Assembly: GCA_900553005.1 (NCBI GenBank)
Contig: USBU01000039.1
Coordinates: 1 to 8,339 of the forward strand
DNA: 8,339 nucleotides
DNA from: an uncultured Eubacteriales bacterium
Lineage (GTDB): Bacteria > Bacillota > Clostridia > Christensenellales > Pumilibacteraceae
Reading direction: 5' to 3'
Part shown: positions 6,202 to 8,339 of the stretch, piece by piece
Position numbering within the stretch: position 1 is the stretch's first letter
Layout of the letters: each line of letters opens with the position of its first letter
Notes under the pieces: generated by a model
Seen by the model: the letters and a program-made list of their open reading frames with translations, nothing else
Told to the model about the DNA's origin: nothing
Database searches by the model: none
Translations under genes and position numbers: made by a program

Positions 6202-6767
6202 TTATAATCGTCCGTTATCGTTCCATTCGCCGTACATAATACCCTTCTTTGTATTCTCGATAAATTTCTGCAATCTGCTATCAAATAAATCGGGTTGTTT
6301 TTTCTTTATTTGAATTGTGTCTATGCGTACCCGTTGATACAATGGCGGAAAATTATTAAAGTTTTGCCATACTGTTTTATCTGCTTTTAACGCCGTCAGT
6401 ATCTCACTATCTATTACAAAACCATTTGCAGACATATCGGGCAAAACGGCGCGTCCTGCTTCCGTCATAAATCCTAATTTCTCAAGTCGTCTACAACGCT
6501 CTTTATTGAGTTCCGACCACAAACTTTTTTCTTTCTAGGCGCTAATTTTTGAACGGTGATTCCGTTTTCAAGCGTTTTGGTAGTACTATCTATCCAACCA
6601 AAACACATTGCTTCCTCAACTGCGTCTATATACCAAAACGTATTATCGTTTTGCGGTCTGCCGCGCTTTACAATTACCCAACATTCGTTTTCTTTATCAT
6701 AATTTTCCGTAAGCCAAACACGCAATTCATTTCGATTTTTTGCCGTTAAAAGATTTTTTGGTTGCAT
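6202..6767 (-). pseudogene. YdeI/OmpD-associated family gene, frameshifted
   Basis: Two overlapping open frames together give one protein of the YdeI/OmpD-associated (OmdA) family, whose biochemical role is not established. The first frame (from ATG 6767) gives residues 1-81, with ELRVWLTENYDKENECWVIVK, the family-typical EEAMCFGWIDS (51-60 region) and KLAPRKKK. The second resumes with SLWSELNKERCRRLEKLGFMTEAGRAVLPDM (in register) and runs to KKGIMYGEWNDNGRL, the normal C-terminus. The switch occurs at a run of six A's (minus strand, 6530-6525). One extra A would restore a 188-residue protein of ordinary length. Everything else looks intact, so it may be a recent mutation, an assembly error, or slippage. 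GGAG lies five bases before the ATG. Base composition (about 32 to 37 percent GC in sampled 60-base stretches) is well below that of its neighbours, which suggests acquisition. Confidence 0.85.
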
Positions 6768-6803
6768 TGTAACTCCGTTAAATTACTGTCTGTCTTTGAT
6801 AAT

Positions 6804-6832
6804 ATTATACAGTGAACTAACTTAAAAGTAAA
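6804..6832 (-). promoter_or_regulatory. promoter of the ydeI-like gene
   Basis: TTTACT (6832-6827, four of six matches to TTGACA) with a 17-base spacer and a perfect TATAAT (6809-6804) on the minus strand. The predicted leader is about 30 bases and contains the GGAG ribosome binding site. The -35 lies inside the T-tract of the preceding terminator. Confidence 0.65.
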
Positions 6833-6874
6833 ATAAAAAAGCGCACATGCCTTGCTTGCAAGGTATAATGCGCT
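6827..6874 (-). terminator. rho-independent terminator, minus strand
   Basis: A two-part stem, outer AGCGCA/TGCGCT (6840-6845 with 6869-6874) and inner CCTTGC/GCAAGG (6850-6855 with 6858-6863), is followed on the minus strand by TTTTTTATTTTAC. It begins at the stop codon of a short open frame (6875-6873) and would shield the ydeI-like gene from read-through. Confidence 0.7.
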
Positions 6875-6913
6875 ATACTTCACTTATATTCTGTGGCAAA
6901 AATTCCCTATATG

Positions 6914-6939
6914 AACCGACGTAAGCCGCCGGTTTTTTT
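6914..6939 (+). terminator. orphan plus-strand terminator-like hairpin
   Basis: AACCG (6914-6918) pairs with CGGTT (6930-6934). After one mismatch, CG (6920-6921) pairs with CG (6927-6928) around a five-base loop, and a T7 run (6933-6939) follows. It faces plus-strand transcription, yet the only plus-strand gene, melA, is already terminated 750 bases earlier. A weak plus-strand promoter-like pair (TTGCTT 6852-6857, TATACT 6874-6879, 16 apart) precedes it, so a transcript of about 50 bases is conceivable. Confidence 0.45.
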
Positions 6940-7142
6940 ATTCGCTTTGTTAAATACGGATACTCCGCCCGAAAAAAAATATCGTCGTCACCAAAGTTAA
7001 ACCGCATATGGTCTTGTATCGGAATACTAAGATGAAATAGTTATAATACATTTATGCCTCTTACCCTGTTATGGCCGGACCGTTTACATTGACGGCCGTC
7101 GGACTCGGCCAAAGCGTTTATAATTTTAACGTCGGCTTTCAG

Positions 7143-7175
7143 TAAAAATAAAACCGCCGCATTGTCCGCGACGGT
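7143..7175 (-). terminator. terminator of the metal ATPase gene
   Basis: An eight-pair stem (7175-7168 with 7160-7153, one G-T pair) around a seven-base loop is followed on the minus strand by TTTTATTTTTA. It lies 35 bases after the ATPase stop codon. Confidence 0.8.
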
Positions 7176-7209
7176 CATTTCATTTATAGTAAAAGCGTCC
7201 TAAACCGGC

Positions 7210-8298
7210 TTATATTTGCGGGTTAGATCTTAACAACGATCTATCCTCGGTTTTTTCCACGGAAAGCATGCGCATGGAATTGAGCACCGCGATAACCGTT
7301 ACGCCGACGTCGGCGAAAATCGCCAGCCACATATCCGCAAAGCCGACCGCGCTTAATAAAAGCACCGCAATCTTGACGGCCAAAGCGAAAATTATATTTT
7401 CCCGCACGATACGCATTGTTTTGCCGGCTATACGCTTAGCCTTGGGCAGCGCGGAGAGACTGTCATGCATAAGGACTATATCAGCCGCTTCGATAGCGGA
7501 ATCGCTGCCTATGCCGCCCATCGCCACACCCAAATCTGCGCGCATGAGTACCGGAGCGTCGTTGATGCCGTCGCCGACAAACGCAGTTTTATTTTTACGC
7601 CCCAGATATTTTTCCGTTTCCGCAACCTTATCCGCAGGTAAAAGACCTGCTTTATATTCGTCTATTCCCGCAGCTTCCGCCAGCGCGGCGGCAGCGGCCT
7701 CGTTATCTCCGGTAAGCATTACCGTATTGATCTTCATTGCCTTAAGGCTTGCAATCGCAGCCGCGGAATCCTCCTTTATTTCGTCGCCTATTACGATTGC
7801 GCCAAGGTATTTGCCGTCCCTTGCGACATACACTACCGTCCCGGGCTCGGACGGACGCTCCGCCTCGATTCCGGCCTCTTCCATAAGTCTTTTATTTCCG
7901 GCAAGAATTACGCTGCCGTCCTTTTCTGCCGATACGCCAAGCCCGGCAAGCTCCGTAATCATCCAGCCGGTATTGTCCGCGCGGCAAGCGCTTTCTATCG
8001 AGCGCGCTATCGGGTGCGTGGATCTGCTTTCGGCAACGGCGGCCGCGGCAAGTATCTCATCGCGCCTGTCCGCCGGAATTACCGCCTTTACCGAAAAGCT
8101 GCCTTTGGTAATCGTTCCGGTTTTATCCATGAGCACGGTATCGGTCTTTTCGAGTATTTCCAGACAGTTGCCGCCTTTTATCAGTATCCCGGCCTTGGAT
8201 GCCCCGCCTATTGCGCCGAAAAACGACAGCGGTACGCTTATCACAAGCGCGCACGGGCAGGAAACTACCAAAAACGTAAGCGCTCTATATACCCAGTC
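7210..8298 (-). CDS. cadA: P1B-type heavy-metal-translocating ATPase (Zn/Cd/Pb), N-terminus missing
   Basis: Membrane pump that exports Zn2+, Cd2+ or Pb2+ at the cost of ATP. Only the C-terminal 362 residues are genomic; whole proteins have about 620 to 900, so the metal-binding domain, the first transmembrane helices and the actuator domain are missing. Numbering from the first genomic codon: CPC (14-16) in the metal-binding helix, DKTGT (58-62, Asp58 is phosphorylated), the P1B-specific His-Pro (95-96) in the nucleotide domain, MLTGDN (194-199), GDGINDAP (242-249), then two last transmembrane helices. These carry Asn301...Lys309 and ADVGVTV (329-335). The Asp330 and Lys309 pattern matches ZntA/CadA (P1B-2), not copper pumps. 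The frame can be extended upstream to an apparent Met at 8313, but its first five residues (MYKRQ) are translated sequencing adapter and must be removed. Regulation is not visible. Confidence 0.93.
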   Translation of the reverse strand, partial: DWVYRALTFLVVSCPCALVISVPLSFFGAIGGASKAGILIKGGNCLEILEKTDTVLMDKTGTITKGSFSVKAVIPADRRDEILAAAAVAESRSTHPIARSIESACRADNTGWMITELAGLGVSAEKDGSVILAGNKRLMEEAGIEAERPSEPGTVVYVARDGKYLGAIVIGDEIKEDSAAAIASLKAMKINTVMLTGDNEAAAAALAEAAGIDEYKAGLLPADKVAETEKYLGRKNKTAFVGDGINDAPVLMRADLGVAMGGIGSDSAIEAADIVLMHDSLSALPKAKRIAGKTMRIVRENIIFALAVKIAVLLLSAVGFADMWLAIFADVGVTVIAVLNSMRMLSVEKTEDRSLLRSNPQI

Positions 8299-8339
8299 CT
8301 GTCTCTTATACACATCTGACGCTGCCGACGACTTAATAG
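8299..8339 (+). other. Illumina Nextera (Tn5) adapter and index left on the contig end
   Basis: Bases 8299-8317 are the 19-base Tn5 mosaic end CTGTCTCTTATACACATCT, and 8318-8331 are the Nextera read-1 adapter continuation GACGCTGCCGACGA. The last eight bases, CTTAATAG, stand where the i5 index belongs. Their reverse complement, CTATTAAG, is from memory Nextera XT v2 index S518. None of this belongs to the organism. Confidence 0.97.

Larger units (their letters stand above)
6873..7196 (-). pseudogene. short open frame with one internal stop, possibly a decayed gene
   Basis: One minus-strand frame stays open from 7196 to the TAG at 6875-6873, except for a single TAA at 7043-7041. The 5' half (ATG 7178) encodes 45 residues, including AVLFLLKADVKIINALAES and SDGR...SGHNRV. 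Its spacing loosely recalls an ankyrin repeat, though a remnant of another small protein is equally possible. The 3' half (ATG 7007) encodes 44 residues beginning MRFNFGDDDIFFRAEYPY and ends exactly where a terminator hairpin begins. Neither ATG has a good ribosome binding site. The terminator after the ATPase gene overlaps the 5' end. It could be chance open sequence; I do not recognise the product. Confidence 0.25.
6768..7209. other. accessory intergenic stretch between the ydeI-like gene and the metal ATPase
   Basis: This stretch holds, from left to right, the ydeI-like ribosome binding site and promoter, a minus-strand terminator, a plus-strand terminator with no obvious gene, a short possibly decayed minus-strand frame, and the ATPase terminator. 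No intact gene longer than about 45 codons is visible. Confidence 0.6.

Noticed and set aside
6072..6545. CTAGGCGCTAA appears at 6072-6082 and at 6535-6545, bracketing most of the ydeI-like gene like an insertion-site duplication.
   Set aside because: An 11-base match is expected several times by chance among all pairs in a window this size. The second copy lies inside the coding sequence, and no transposase or terminal inverted repeats are present.
7041..7178. The KIINALAES segment as a remnant of an ArsR-type metal regulator serving the ATPase.
   Set aside because: Only about nine residues resemble the ArsR helix. The following residues do not match the DNA-binding helix or metal site, and the piece is downstream of the pump, so the match is too short to support.
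8014..8319. Plus-strand open frame ending LSLIHI.
   Set aside because: It is antisense to the metal ATPase, and its tail is translated Nextera adapter, a known artefact peptide.

Overview
The window reads as a chromosomal contig end from a bacterium of the Firmicutes (Bacillota), probably class Clostridia. The pointers are a Mini-ribonuclease III gene linked to rlmB, strong AGGAGG-type ribosome binding sites, low-GC Gram-positive style promoters (TATAAT, some with an extended -10), a thymidylate synthase of the Bacillus subtilis ThyA / phage phi3T branch, and an MsmR/RafR-like AraC regulator beside a family 4 glycosidase. The last 41 bases are not genomic. They are an Illumina Nextera (Tn5) adapter plus an index, so this is the raw end of an assembled contig.

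Layout. Bases 1-671 (minus) hold the 5' part of tpiA (triosephosphate isomerase), with its own promoter, cut by the window edge. Bases 1059-3548 (minus) are a tight four-gene operon, mrnC-thyA-folA-rlmB. It starts from a strong extended -10 promoter placed so close to the mrnC start codon that the mRNA should be leaderless or nearly so, and it ends in a rho-independent terminator. Two genes act on 23S rRNA (MrnC processing, RlmB 2'-O-methylation). The other two form the thymidylate cycle (ThyA makes dihydrofolate, FolA reduces it). Bases 3833-4669 (minus) encode an AraC-family regulator, divergent from melA (4775-6067, plus), a GH4 NAD+/Mn-type alpha-galactosidase. Their 105-base gap holds a near-consensus araC promoter and repeats that may be the operator.

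Bases 6132-7209 form an accessory-looking patch. A perfect bidirectional terminator is followed by a low-GC ydeI-like gene (minus) broken by a one-base frameshift at an A6 run. Then come a promoter, three hairpins with T-tracts, and a short, possibly decayed reading frame that ends exactly at one of the terminators. Bases 7210-8298 (minus) are the C-terminal part of a P1B-2 heavy-metal ATPase (Zn/Cd/Pb export), cut off by the adapter.

I found no CRISPR array, tRNA, rRNA, insertion sequence or novel multi-gene system. The most useful observations are the adapter at the contig end, the leaderless mrnC operon promoter, the DHFR lacking the usual NADPH-phosphate-binding residues, and the frameshifted ydeI in its low-GC patch.
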